This document shows, piece by piece, positions 44,864 through 55,619 of a stretch of 64,000 nt of DNA (position 1 is its first letter; each line of letters opens with the position of its first letter). The position numbers were made by a program, and so were the translations under genes. This stretch comes from Malus domestica (taxonomy: Eukaryota; Streptophyta; Magnoliopsida; Rosales; Rosaceae), in the NCBI RefSeq assembly GCF_042453785.1, contig NC_091664.1:2285001-2349000 (forward strand), given 5' to 3'. The notes below the pieces were generated by a model. The model did no database searches. It was not told the DNA's origin and was given only the letters and a program-made list of their open reading frames with translations.

Positions 44864-45362
44864 GGGACTAAATTGATTTTGAACTTTTGACTTTTTTTTC
44901 CTTTGGTGAACTAATAAAAAGTACATTACACTCACTAACATGAAGTTTAACTAATTACAAACTTTGAGGATTCAACGTGGTCAACCATGTCCATTTATTA
45001 AAAAGGGTGTTGAAATATTCGAAATAGCCTTGAAATGTCAAAAATAATCTTGAAGTGAACGAGTGGGAAGTTGAAATATCCGAAATAACCTTGAAAACAT
45101 GTCATGTGTGTGGGGGACTAAATTGATTTTGAACTTTTGACTTTTCCTTCTTTTCGGTGAACTAATAAAAAGTACATTAGACTCACTAACATGAAGTTGA
45201 ACTAATTACAAACTTTGAGGATTCAACATGGTCAACCATGTCCATTTATTAAAAGGGGAGTTGAAATATTCAAAATAGCCTTGAAATGTCCAAAATAATC
45301 TTGAAGTGGAACAAGTGGGAAGTTGAAATATCCGAAATAACCTTGAAAACATGTCATGTGTG
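44864..45362. repeat. 250-bp tandem duplication
   Basis: The unit beginning GGGACTAAATTGATTTTGAA at 44864 is repeated from 45114 with a few mismatches and ends at CATGTCATGTGTG in both copies. Inside each unit there are sub-repeats (GTTGAAATATYCGAAATARCC). Noncoding. Confidence 0.85.
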
Positions 45363-46126
45363 TTGGGTTTTTGGGTATACTAGCAAAGGTGCCCACGCGA
45401 TGCTGCGGACTTTTAAACGGCATACAACATGTAGAAAGTTATATTTACAACTCTGCCTAACTCAAGGAATAGATAAAAGTTTGTTTCTTACCGAAATATA
45501 CGAATTTGAATGAAATGTATCAAAGAAGTATAAAGTGGAGCAAACCTTGTAATTTCTGTAAGGTGGGCAGCTGCAATACCAATAGTGATATAATATGACG
45601 GAATCTGGCTGTTGTAATCCAGCTTGGTTGTTCTTTGTAAATTTTTTGGAAAATGTAGTAGTTGGCTTGAAAAAAACAATCAAGAGCGTTGAACGAATCA
45701 AACCTGAATGATATCAAAATCAAATCTTAATTATGTACCAATGGTGAACTTATATTTCAGAGGCACCATGAAGCATAAAAGTTTAACCAAACAATGAAAA
45801 TTCAGCTAGAAGCGTCAATGTTTAAACATTTGAAACGTATAAAAGTTCAATGAAACAATCAAAACCCAGTTAGAAACCTCAATGGTTGAATTCAAAAACC
45901 ATGTAAGTTTATGTTGTATTAATTCATGCACATCATTTCACTAAAACAACGGAAAATGCGAAGAAAGGTTAGACATACATAGGATTTTGATGCTAAAAGC
46001 AGTACCTGAAGTGGGCAAAAAAGTTGGACAGTGCGGTGGACTTGAGAGCTTTTCGATGAGATATAAGACACATCATTGTGGGCAAGAAATTGGGAATTTA
46101 GTGTTATGGTTTCAGTGTATGGAAAC
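45363..46126. other. Intergenic left flank of the Tat element
   Basis: Short ORFs only. It holds two related stretches (45770-45815 and 45835-45880, with AAAAGTTTAACCAAACAATG-type wording) that look like a local duplication. The Tat element interrupts it at 46127-46131. Confidence 0.4.
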
Positions 46127-46225
46127 AATATTGTTTGTACCATACTTGACCAATCCCGAAACTACCGAGCACCGGCCAACGCTATACTGTCAAGGACCCA
46201 GAAGAGTTCCCCTCTGACCAGGAGG

Positions 46226-46327
46226 CCAATCACTACTCGACACGTGTCAAGATTAGAAGCCAATCAGAGCGCAGCACGTGTCGACATCAAGAACCAATCA
46301 TAACATGACACATGTCAATGTGACAAA
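46226..46327 (+). promoter_or_regulatory. Three 34-bp modules: CCAAT motif plus G-box
   Basis: CCAATCA occurs at 46226, 46260 and 46294, and CACGTGTC, CACGTGTC and CACATGTC start at 46242-1, 46275 and 46309. Both motif series therefore repeat at exactly 34 bp. CACGTG G-boxes bind bZIP and bHLH factors and, in the CACGTGTC context, resemble ABA-response elements; CCAAT binds NF-Y. They lie 15-116 bp upstream of the TATA box. The same array is in the 3' LTR at 60604-60705. Confidence 0.8.
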
Positions 46328-46341
46328 GCTACAAGTTTTTC

Positions 46342-46349
46342 TATAAATA
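46342..46349 (+). promoter_or_regulatory. LTR TATA box
   Basis: TATAAATA, followed by GGGGTCATTCCCCC. Transcription probably starts about 25-35 bp downstream. The equivalent in the 3' LTR is at 60720-60727. Confidence 0.8.
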
Positions 46350-46645
46350 GGGGTCATTCCCCCACAATATGGGCTAATGCCATTTGTGTTAAATCATTCA
46401 CAAGAACTCACTAAATTGAGAGCTTGATCCTTTGTACTTGTGTAAGCCCTTCACTACTAATAAGAACTCCTCTACTCCGTGGACGTAGCCAATCTGGGTG
46501 AACCACGTACATCCTGTGTTTGCTTCTCTGTCTCTATTCATTTACGTACTTATCCTCACTAGTGACCGAAGCAACCAAGTGAAGGTCACAAAACCTGACA
46601 CTTTCTGTTGTACCAAAGTCTTCGCTGATTTTGTGCATCAACATT

Positions 46646-46663
46646 TGGCGCCGTCTGTGGGAA
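46646..46663 (+). other. Primer-binding site
   Basis: TGGCGCCGTCTGTGGGAA begins 2 bp after the 5' LTR. The first nine bases complement the 3' end of plant tRNA-Asp (...ACGGCGCCA); the rest pairs poorly. Tat-group elements commonly use this class of primer. Confidence 0.65.
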
Positions 46664-46750
46664 GCGACACTTATTCCTACTCTCTTCAGCTGTGTCAAGC
46701 TGGTTTCTATCGTTCGTACACTTTCTTTTGATCAGGCATCCCTCTCCAGC

Positions 46751-49700
46751 ATGGGAAGCGAAGGAAGCCACAGCACACAGAATGACACCCCCCTTGCACA
46801 TAGTGCGAAACAACGAAAGAAGGAAGGAAAACGAGTTCTTCTTCAAGCTAAAGTCGATGAATTGGAAGCTCATAACAACAAGATAGCAATGAGGAATGAG
46901 GTCCTCCAGGAGCAATATGAGAAGCTCTTCGAGACACTCCACGAAGCTAGGCAAGCTCAGACACGCGAGCTTGTTGCCCCCGTGGAAGTCAACCATCAAC
47001 TGGGTGCCCTCCAACATGGAAGGTCACATGCATTCGACATAGATATCCCTGATAGGGAACAGATTACCCCTCGACTTGATAATCAACATGAGGCTTCTCT
47101 TAACCCAGTTGCTTCGACCCGAACCATGAGAAGTGGAAGGAGACACCTCTTTGCTGAAGGGGCAGAAGGATCGAAAGCCGTCTTTCGCGATTGTCGGGAT
47201 TTCCTGAAGCAACGTCGAGAGAATTCCATCCATATAAGCTCAAAGATTAATGACCCAAGGATTTCTGAGAGACTCGGTCCCCTGCCACGGCCCAAGCCGG
47301 CCACCAATTTGGGGAAGGGGCAACAAGTCCTAGAGAGACATGAGGGTACAGGGGACTCAGAGGTGTTCCGACAGACATACCCTGGAAGCCAGTACAGCGA
47401 GTCCAGGGAAAAATCACATGCCCTTGATCAAACCTTCCTAATTCCAATAGGAGATGGAGATTTACGAAAGAAAGCTCCAGTGACACATAACTCCGCTCAG
47501 GACCCCCTTGTCCTACAACTTCTTGAGGAAGTAAACAAGTTGAAGGCTGAACGTCAGGCTGAAATACCTGACTGGAACCAACCCAGGCCTGGCCCTCTTA
47601 CAAGGAGGATCCTCAACACCCCCCTTCAAGCAAAGACAAAGCAAAAGCTTGGCTTGCAACTTTATACTGGAAAAGAGGACCCGATTGAGCACCTTAACCT
47701 CTTTGAGTCCACCATGGCATACCGGATGCACACCGACGAAGAGCGATGTCTTCTCTTCCCATCCACCCTCTCTGGTGGAGCTCTAAATTGGTATTGTCGT
47801 CTTACACCTGAGACGGTAGACTCATTTGAGGAATTGAGGAAACTATTTGTTTCCCAACACATTTTCCAAACCGATCGCTTGCACTCTGCAGATGACTTGT
47901 ACACTATCCGCCAGAAGCCAGACGAGTCATTACGTATGTATGCTGGCCGCTTCAGCCATGAATACTCCCGGTGTGCCGAGGCAGACGACAAGACTGCCCT
48001 CAAAGCCTTCACAGCAGGCCTACGTGATTGTTTCTTTAAATACATGATCAATGCCAATACTTGGAAGACTTACTCTGAGGTGATGGCGCATGCTTATAAC
48101 CATGCCTCCGCCGAGGCAAAGACATATCAGGAGAAACCCCCTACAACCATCCTTTATCAACAAGTGGGAGGTGGAAGCCAGACTCACCTAAATGAGAAGA
48201 CCTCGACTTTCCAAACAGCAGTGGCACCTCCCCATGCCTTGCATAATGCTTCACCGAATCAACAGACATATCAATTTCAAGGCAAGAGGAAGGATTTCCA
48301 TCCTCACCACTCTCCTTCCAGTAAAAAGAGTAAGGGACACTATCCCGATAACCAAGGGTATCGCCACAATAACGCTCGCCCCCAGGCAGTCAATGCAGTG
48401 GGTCAAACCCGCGTCAAGATACCCCCTACCCCAAGGTATGAGACATACACGCCTTTGAATGCCACATGCGCGGCCATTTACCCCAGCATAGCTCACCTGA
48501 TACCAAAGCCAAAGCCGAGGCACCCAGATTACACGCCCCCGAATAACGCGGGCATGTTTTGTTGCTACCATGAGCATAACGGCCATGATAGCGAGAAATG
48601 TATCATCCTCCGTGATCGTATTGAAGCTTTGGCACGAGAAGGAAAAATTGATCAATTCCTTCTTCATCCTCAAAGGGATAACCGTAACCAACGCCAGGTG
48701 AATGTCATATATTCCATAAGCGGCGGCACACCCATATCTGAATCTTCCAATAGGGCCATGAAAAACAGTGAACGAATTCTGAGGCCTGGTCACCGAGTGT
48801 TTCACGTGGAAGACATCAGGGGAGGGAAGTATCAAAAGCCTAACTGGGATCCGATATGTTTCTACCCAGAGGAAGAAAGAGGCATCATCTACCCTCATAA
48901 CGACCCATTGATCGTGGAGGCTCACATAGCCAACTTTGATGTTCGACGAATCCTCGTAGACACAGGGGCTTTGGTCAATATCATGTTTGCCGAAGCTTTC
49001 AGGGCACTCAGTGTAGCTGAACACTTGCTCGATCGCTCGATTTCTCCTCTGATAAGCTTCTCCGGTGATATCGTGCAACCCTTAGGGATCATACATTTAC
49101 CCTTTACTATTGGTACAGGCCCTTACACGGCTACCATTACCACTAACTTCCTAGTGGTTGACTGCCCAACGGCATACAATGTCATCTTTGGGCGCACAGG
49201 CATCAATGATCTCAAGGCTATGGTATCCACGCATATGCTGTTGATGAAATTTCCAACCCCCTATGGCAACGGCTACATCAGAGGAGATCAGCTTAGTGCA
49301 CGATCATGTTACAACACTTCAGTTAAGCAACAACACTTGCCCGGACCCAAGGAAACCCTGTCTGTACATGACCAAGTCACAAAGACCAGCCTAGATGAAG
49401 CGAACTTGGATCTTCCTGATAGCAACAATCAACCCGATGATCCTCGAGATGACTCTTTCACCCAGCAAGCCCAACCTGCTGAAGAGTTGGAGAAGGTACC
49501 TATCTCAAGAGATCATCCAGACCGCATGGTGAATATTGGCACCACATTGTCACCACCCCTTCGGTTAGCATTGATATCTTTTTTGAAAGAGAACACTGAA
49601 GTCTTCGCCTGGTCATACGAGGACATGCCAGGCATCTCTCCCGATGTCATATGTCATCGTTTGAGTATTGACCCCAAGATCAAGCCGGTGAGACAGAAGC

Positions 49701-52700
49701 GAAGATCTTATGACGCTGAACGATACGAGGCAATGAAAGCAGAAGTTGAAAAACTCAAAGGCATAGGCTTTGTCCGCGAAGTCAATTACCCGACATGGGT
49801 AGCAAATGTGGTCCTTGTTAGGAAAAATCCGACCAAAGAAAGTCTTTCGCTTCAAAAGGTCTTGTGGAGGATGTGTGTTGACTACACCGACCTAAACAAA
49901 GGGTGTCCGAAAGATAGTTTCCCTCTTCCTCTTATTGACAGGCTTATAGACTCTACGGCAGGGTGTGAGCTCTTGAGCTTTATGGACGCTTATTCAGGAT
50001 ACAACCAAATCCTCATGAACCCCTCAGACCAAGAACACACGGCCTTCACTACTGACAGGGGACTATATTGCTATAAAGTCATGCCTTTCGGCCTAAAGAA
50101 TGCAGGAGCAACTTATCAGAGACTGGTCAATTCAATGTTCGCCGAACAAATTGGGAAGAACATGGAAGTTTACGTTGATGATATGCTAGTCAAAAGCAAA
50201 CATGTTGACCAACACATCACCAACCTATCTGAAATTTTCACCATTCTAAAGAGGTATCGAATGAGGTTGAACCCCAACAAATGTGCCTTCGGCGTGGGCT
50301 CTGGCAAATTCTTAGGCTTCATGATTAGCCAACGAGGCATTGAAGCTAACCCTGAAAAGATCAAAGCAATCCTCGACATGAATGAGCCAATAACTTCAAA
50401 AGACATCCAAAGCCTTACTGGCAAGGTGGCAGCCTTAACCAGATTCATCTCTAAGGCCACAGACAGATGTGCTCCTTTCTTCAAAGCACTCAAGGGAAAT
50501 AAGAAGTACATTACATGGACGGAGGAATGTGCCAAGGCATTCAGGAACCTCAAAGAGTACATGAGTAAAGCCCCTCTGCTCTCCAAACCAGAAGTTGGTG
50601 ACACTCTCATCATCTATCTATCGGTTTCGGCTTCAGCAGTCAGTTCTGTTCTTATTCGAATGGACAGTGGTGTCGAACGGCCCGTCTACTACGCTAGCAA
50701 GGCCCTACAAGATGCGGAGACACGATACTCCAACATTGAGAAATTAGCTCTAGCATTGGCCATGTCTGCTCGGAAACTTCGCCCTTATTTCCAAGCACAC
50801 GCCATCATCGTGCTTACCAATCACCCTCTTCGACAGATACTCCAGAGTCCTGACACGTCTGGACGAATGATCAAATGGGCGATAGCATTGGGTGAGTTTG
50901 ACATCTCCTACCAACCAAAACCAGCCGAAAAAGGCCAAGCAGTAGCAGATTTCATCGCCGACTTCACATATCCTGTTGACATTGCTTCTACACCTGAAGC
51001 AGTAGCTTCATTACCATCGGAAGCTCAGAAGGTAGAATCAACGACCTCAGCATGGAGTTTGTATGTTGATGGCTCATCCAACCAACAGGGCTGTGGAGCG
51101 GGACTAGTCTTGACTACGCCCGACAAAGTAGCAATGGAGTATGCTCTTCGTTTCAAATTCAAGGCATCAAACAATGAGGCCGAGTATGAAGCCCTTCTAG
51201 CAGGATTACGTTTGGCCAAACACCTCGGGGTTAAACAAATTAATATTTTCAGTGACTCCCAATTAGTGGTCAACCAGGTTACCAACAACTTTGATGCTAA
51301 GGACAGCTCCATGGCAGCATATCTTGCGCAAACACAACTTTTGCTCAAGCACTTCCACTACCAGATCACCCAAGTTCCTCGAGCGGCAAACAGTCATGCA
51401 GACGCCCTGGCTCGCCTCGCCTCAGCTGTGGAAGACAAGATTGGAAGAAAAATTCATGTCGAACTGTTGGCAACACCAAGCACCATGGCCGCAGAAGTAT
51501 GCAACTTACAACAGGGGGATAGTTGGATCACCCCGATCTATAATTTCCTTGCTCATGGCACCCTCCCAAATGATAAAGTCCAGGCTAAGCAAATTCGATA
51601 CAAGTCTACCCGCTACCTGATCATCAATGATCAACTCTATAAGCGAGGTTTTAGCCTGCCATACTTAAGGTGTCTTACGCCTGCCGAGGCGGAAATCGTC
51701 CTTCGGGAAATACATGAGGGAGTCTGTGGAGATCATGCTGGATCTCGGTCCCTAGCACACAAGACTTTTCGCCAAGGATATTACTGGCCAACACTCCACC
51801 AGGATGCCATCAAAGTATCCCGCTCATGTGACAAATGTCAACGATATGCGACTATTCCTCATTCCCCTCCAGAGCCTCTTACTCCTATGATCAGCCCTTG
51901 GCCCTTCGCCCAGTGGGGACTTGATTTGATCGGCCCAATGCCGGCAGGGAAGGGCAAAGTCTGTTACGCAGTCGTTGCAGTGGACTACTTCACAAAGTGG
52001 GCCGAAGTAGAACCCTTGGCAACCATTACTGAGGTAAAGATAGAAGACTTCGTGTGGAAGAACATCCTTTGTAGATTCGGCATTCCCAATGCGATAGTCA
52101 CTGACAATGGGCGACAGTTTGACAACAAGAAGTTCAGGTTGTTCTGCTCTAAGTTCAACATCAACTTATGCTTTGCCTCTCCAGCTCATCCCCAGTCTAA
52201 TGGACAAGTTGAGGCCATCAACAAAATAATGAAGCGCACTTTGAAAACCAGCTTGGACAAAGCTAAAGGCTGTTGGCCAGAATTTGTACCCCAAGTTCTT
52301 TGGTCATATCGCACTTCATATCGGACTTCAACAGGAGAAACTTCATTCTCACTTGCCTTTGGCACAGAGGCGGTTGTCCCTGTTGAGCTCGAGCAAGCAA
52401 CATTCCGAGTCCAGAACTACATTCAAAGTGAAAATGACAAACAACTCACCCTCAACTTGGATTTAGTCGAGGAACACAGAAACCAAGCTCACTTGAGGAA
52501 TGTCGCCTACAAGCAGCGCATCTCCAACTATTATGACTCTAGGGTCAAGCCTCGTTCTTTCAAAATAGGAGACTGGGTCTTAAAGAAAAGATTACTCTGC
52601 GACAGAGTCCCGAGTGAAGGCACACTTAGTCCAAACTGGGATGGACCGTATGAAGTCATTGGCATCAGTCGCCCTGGCTCTTACACACTTAGAAGCTCCG

Positions 52701-52759
52701 ATGGCAAGACCCTTGGCCATCCATGGAACGCTGATCACTTGAAGTACTACTACAAATAG
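46751..52759 (+). CDS. Gag-Pol polyprotein of the Tat element
   Basis: 2002 residues from ATG 46751 (MGSEGSHSTQ). The open frame extends upstream through the primer site into the LTR, but that part cannot be in the normal genomic RNA start context. Order: Gag with an N-terminal coiled coil and a retrotransposon Gag core (LNWYCRLTPETVDSFEELRK), and a variant zinc knuckle C-X2-H-X4-H-X4-C (604-617). Protease follows with LVDTGA (D737). RT has YVDD at 1141-1144. The first RNase H is degenerate. The second, archaeal-type RNase H has YVDGSSNQQGCGAG (D1440) and SDSQLVV. Integrase has an HHCC finger from H1655, a DDE core starting at D1725, and a C-terminal region with KPRSFKIGDWVLKKR. Gag packages RNA, and Pol copies and inserts it. 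No stop or frameshift is present. Confidence 0.96.
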   Translation: MGSEGSHSTQNDTPLAHSAKQRKKEGKRVLLQAKVDELEAHNNKIAMRNEVLQEQYEKLFETLHEARQAQTRELVAPVEVNHQLGALQHGRSHAFDIDIPDREQITPRLDNQHEASLNPVASTRTMRSGRRHLFAEGAEGSKAVFRDCRDFLKQRRENSIHISSKINDPRISERLGPLPRPKPATNLGKGQQVLERHEGTGDSEVFRQTYPGSQYSESREKSHALDQTFLIPIGDGDLRKKAPVTHNSAQDPLVLQLLEEVNKLKAERQAEIPDWNQPRPGPLTRRILNTPLQAKTKQKLGLQLYTGKEDPIEHLNLFESTMAYRMHTDEERCLLFPSTLSGGALNWYCRLTPETVDSFEELRKLFVSQHIFQTDRLHSADDLYTIRQKPDESLRMYAGRFSHEYSRCAEADDKTALKAFTAGLRDCFFKYMINANTWKTYSEVMAHAYNHASAEAKTYQEKPPTTILYQQVGGGSQTHLNEKTSTFQTAVAPPHALHNASPNQQTYQFQGKRKDFHPHHSPSSKKSKGHYPDNQGYRHNNARPQAVNAVGQTRVKIPPTPRYETYTPLNATCAAIYPSIAHLIPKPKPRHPDYTPPNNAGMFCCYHEHNGHDSEKCIILRDRIEALAREGKIDQFLLHPQRDNRNQRQVNVIYSISGGTPISESSNRAMKNSERILRPGHRVFHVEDIRGGKYQKPNWDPICFYPEEERGIIYPHNDPLIVEAHIANFDVRRILVDTGALVNIMFAEAFRALSVAEHLLDRSISPLISFSGDIVQPLGIIHLPFTIGTGPYTATITTNFLVVDCPTAYNVIFGRTGINDLKAMVSTHMLLMKFPTPYGNGYIRGDQLSARSCYNTSVKQQHLPGPKETLSVHDQVTKTSLDEANLDLPDSNNQPDDPRDDSFTQQAQPAEELEKVPISRDHPDRMVNIGTTLSPPLRLALISFLKENTEVFAWSYEDMPGISPDVICHRLSIDPKIKPVRQKRRSYDAERYEAMKAEVEKLKGIGFVREVNYPTWVANVVLVRKNPTKESLSLQKVLWRMCVDYTDLNKGCPKDSFPLPLIDRLIDSTAGCELLSFMDAYSGYNQILMNPSDQEHTAFTTDRGLYCYKVMPFGLKNAGATYQRLVNSMFAEQIGKNMEVYVDDMLVKSKHVDQHITNLSEIFTILKRYRMRLNPNKCAFGVGSGKFLGFMISQRGIEANPEKIKAILDMNEPITSKDIQSLTGKVAALTRFISKATDRCAPFFKALKGNKKYITWTEECAKAFRNLKEYMSKAPLLSKPEVGDTLIIYLSVSASAVSSVLIRMDSGVERPVYYASKALQDAETRYSNIEKLALALAMSARKLRPYFQAHAIIVLTNHPLRQILQSPDTSGRMIKWAIALGEFDISYQPKPAEKGQAVADFIADFTYPVDIASTPEAVASLPSEAQKVESTTSAWSLYVDGSSNQQGCGAGLVLTTPDKVAMEYALRFKFKASNNEAEYEALLAGLRLAKHLGVKQINIFSDSQLVVNQVTNNFDAKDSSMAAYLAQTQLLLKHFHYQITQVPRAANSHADALARLASAVEDKIGRKIHVELLATPSTMAAEVCNLQQGDSWITPIYNFLAHGTLPNDKVQAKQIRYKSTRYLIINDQLYKRGFSLPYLRCLTPAEAEIVLREIHEGVCGDHAGSRSLAHKTFRQGYYWPTLHQDAIKVSRSCDKCQRYATIPHSPPEPLTPMISPWPFAQWGLDLIGPMPAGKGKVCYAVVAVDYFTKWAEVEPLATITEVKIEDFVWKNILCRFGIPNAIVTDNGRQFDNKKFRLFCSKFNINLCFASPAHPQSNGQVEAINKIMKRTLKTSLDKAKGCWPEFVPQVLWSYRTSYRTSTGETSFSLAFGTEAVVPVELEQATFRVQNYIQSENDKQLTLNLDLVEEHRNQAHLRNVAYKQRISNYYDSRVKPRSFKIGDWVLKKRLLCDRVPSEGTLSPNWDGPYEVIGISRPGSYTLRSSDGKTLGHPWNADHLKYYYK

Positions 52760-53160
52760 ACTCACGATGTACAAGTGTTGAGCTATAGCTGTTCGGCATC
52801 CTATGTAATGAAGGCCATTTGGCAATGAATTCAATAAAGAGGTAATTTAGCCAACTCAGCCCTCACTCTTTTACATTCCTAGCAATGGAACACTCAAGTG
52901 TTGAAACCTCAAAGCAGATATATCCAACACGAAACAAAATCTAAGTATGTGTCGACAAGACTATACAAAGAAAGGAACAACCAAACAATGGCTTATATCC
53001 AAACAATAGATCTATTCATACATAGCCAAACATGCATTAATAATAGTGCAAACACTCATAAACACCTAAAATCCAAAACTCTCAAGCTTATAACATGGGC
53101 ACATGTTATACACACATCAGACTACTACATCCAGAATACATGCAGATAGTAAATACACTG

Positions 53161-55447
53161 CTATTCATTCTCATCTGAAGCCGAACCCCTGGCAGTATCA
53201 CTCTGCGTCCTACCATCATCCTCTGCATCCCCAAGATCCTCTTCACCATGCTGAGTCTGTGCATCAGCACTACCTTCATTATCAGACTCATCTTCGCTGC
53301 TAGGATCAACAACAAGGACAAATGTCTCGCCCTTTCGATGATGCTCATCTATATCTTCGTTGTATTTTCGAAGAATGCTCCCATCATCATAACGATCAAG
53401 GACGGCCATCCATTTCCTTTTTTCAAAGCGAGCTTCTTGAGCACAGTAGGGTTTAATAGCAAGATGAAAGGTCGAAGAACTTAAGTATTCTTGCACAGCA
53501 GCCTCCATTTCAGTTGGAATGCTCTTCTCCAGTTCAGAAATCTCAACTAAGGCACCATCCAATTCTCCCCTAACCTTGGATACCTCCAAGGTAGCCACCT
53601 CCAACTGTTTTTTAGTTGCCTCAAGCAATTTCTTAAGCCTTAGGTTCTCACCATTTCGCCTTTTCAAGCTCTCCATGGTTTCGTCCTTCAATTGGAGAGC
53701 CTGAGTCAAAAGTCCCTTATTCCTTCGGGCCTCGTCCACAAGCTGCTTATTCTCCTTCAGTTTTGCCTTGTACCGCTCAACCTCTTGCAGTCTGTCGTGA
53801 TACTCGGCCATGACCTGCATGGCAAGACGATCATCACTACCTAAATAATGATAATAAAGAGGAAAAAGTAAGGAAATGACAAAGTAACACTCACATATGA
53901 AGACAGCTTCAACATCCGGTCGCAATCCGATTCATCCTTAGCTAAGGGCTCTCCGAGCTCATCAAAGGCGAATCGACGCCCTGCCAAGCAATTGTTGATA
54001 TCCCCAAAATCCTTTGGCCGCGTGGCAACCCTCAAGTCCTTCCACGGGACACTGCCAGCTCTTTCCTTGCCTTTCCCCTCATGGCGGGAACCAGGATCAC
54101 TTTCCTGGACAGTGTGCTCCATAGTAAGAGGAGAAGGCAACAGTCGGCTCCCTTCTCCTGCAACTACGGCAGCAGCATTTTCAACGGCCTCAACTCCAGT
54201 CTTCCTAAAGGCAGGCCCCTTAAGGACCCCATCTTGGGACTTAGGTCTAACGGATGGTTCCCCTCGGAACTTATGAATTTTCTTATGCGGTAGGATGTCT
54301 TCCGAAGGAACTAACACTGGTGCTTTCCTTTTATTGGTGCTAGTCCCTGTTTTCTTGCTTACCTTCTCCACTGCATAAGGAAAATCAAAATAAGAAATAC
54401 AACTTTCCAAATAAAGTAAGGAATTGAGCTAAGTTTACATGAAGGATACAACTTACTCGATCGTCCCTGGCTCTCGGAAACTAAGGGTTGGAAACCGTAC
54501 CGACGAAATAAGGGTCGTAGCTTGCTTAAGTGTCTATCCTCTTTGGGCACCCTCAACACCTTCTCTATGTCAGATAGCTCCTGCCCAAACAGTTGGATGG
54601 TGCCCCGCGTCACTACATGAAGCAAAGTGTTAGAAGCAAGAAAAGACCACAACAAATAGCAAATAGTACGAACGGTTGATACGTTACAACCTACAGTCTG
54701 GAAGTGAGTAAGCACACGTCGCTCAGGCGTGACACCCTTATCATACTCCCAATCATTATACAGAAAGCACCAACGGTTTTTCCATGTGTAGTATGCCTTT
54801 TTCTTACCATACACAATACGCTCTCTCTCACTCCGACATGCACACTCGGCATAACCAGTGCATGATTTTGCTGGGCGCATCTTGTAACAGTAACGCCACT
54901 GATGGAAGGAAGGCTCACACAACCCACACTCCATCCAAATGATATAAAATCCAATCAAAGTATCCTAGAAACCAGGATTGAGTTGCCCAGGTGCATATCC
55001 GATCAAAGATAACATCTTTTGCAACCACGGATGTAAAGGTAGTCTCACCCCTAAAGTCAGTAATATCTGGGTGTAGAACATAACATGACCCTGGGGAGGC
55101 TCAGAAGGCCATTCTTCATCATGTACCAAACGTATCCCTACACTACGAGGGATATTACATGACTGCCTTAACGCCTCAACCTGCTTCTCATTATTTAACA
55201 AGTTATTCTTTAGATGGTCTGCTGTGAACTCAGAGCGAACTATGGGTATGGCATCAAAAACAACCCCCTCACCCAACGCCATGGAGGAAGAACTAGCAAT
55301 AGCTAAAGTTTGACGGTTGGGAAGATCATCTAATGTTTCTCTAGTACAAGACTCTAACAAAGACCCTGAAGACTCCGACATTGCAGACTCAGACTTAGAG
55401 CTAAAGCTAGAAGAGCCCTCATCACTAGAACTTCCAGGCTCTGACAT
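53161..55447 (-). CDS. Antisense gene 1 of the Tat element: gypsy-type transposon domain plus coiled coil
   Basis: Minus-strand gene between pol and the 3' LTR. Exon 1 starts at 55447 (MSEPGSSSDEGSSSFSSKSE) and carries TLGVRLPLHPWLQKMLSLIG and YAPGQLNPGF, then DTLIGFYIIWMECGLCEPSF. This resembles the plant 'putative gypsy type transposon' domain (Transposase_28-like). Likely exons are 55447-54691, 54612-54457, 54370-about 53892 and 53840-53161, joined by short GT/AG introns. The last exons give a basic region (KRKAPVLVPSEDILPHKKIH), a long coiled coil (53800-53500) and an acidic tail (SSEDESDNEGSADAQTQHGE). A TAG at 54967-54965 falls inside the domain and would truncate the protein at 160 residues, as the frame continues homologous beyond it. 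Antisense genes are known in this position in some Tat relatives such as Grande. Its function is unknown. Confidence 0.75.
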
Positions 55448-55619
55448 CTACAATAAGAAGAAACAAATTCTATCACTACATGCATGATCAAAACATAAGG
55501 AAGTTCCTATATTACCCACATGAAGATGGTGCAAAGCGATGCCGGAACCCTTCTCAATCAGAAAGCAATCCGTCTTCCACAGTCACTACAAAACAAGCAA
55601 ATGAAGACCGTGTCAAGCG

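Larger units (their letters stand above)
46132..46643 (+). repeat. 5' LTR of the Tat element
   Basis: 512 bp, TGTTTGTACC to CATCAACA. Contains a triple promoter module (46226-46327), a TATA box (46342-46349) and downstream R/U5 sequence. 99.6 percent identical to the 3' LTR by eye (2 of 512 differ). Confidence 0.96.

Noticed and set aside
45363..45440. GTGCCCACGCGATGCTGCGG phrase resembling ends of some plant repeats
   Set aside because: A single short phrase without a second terminus; no element can be delimited.
46631..46750. N-terminal extension of the gag-pol frame into the 5' LTR
   Set aside because: The open frame crosses the LTR end and primer site. The first Met after them (46751) is the plausible start.
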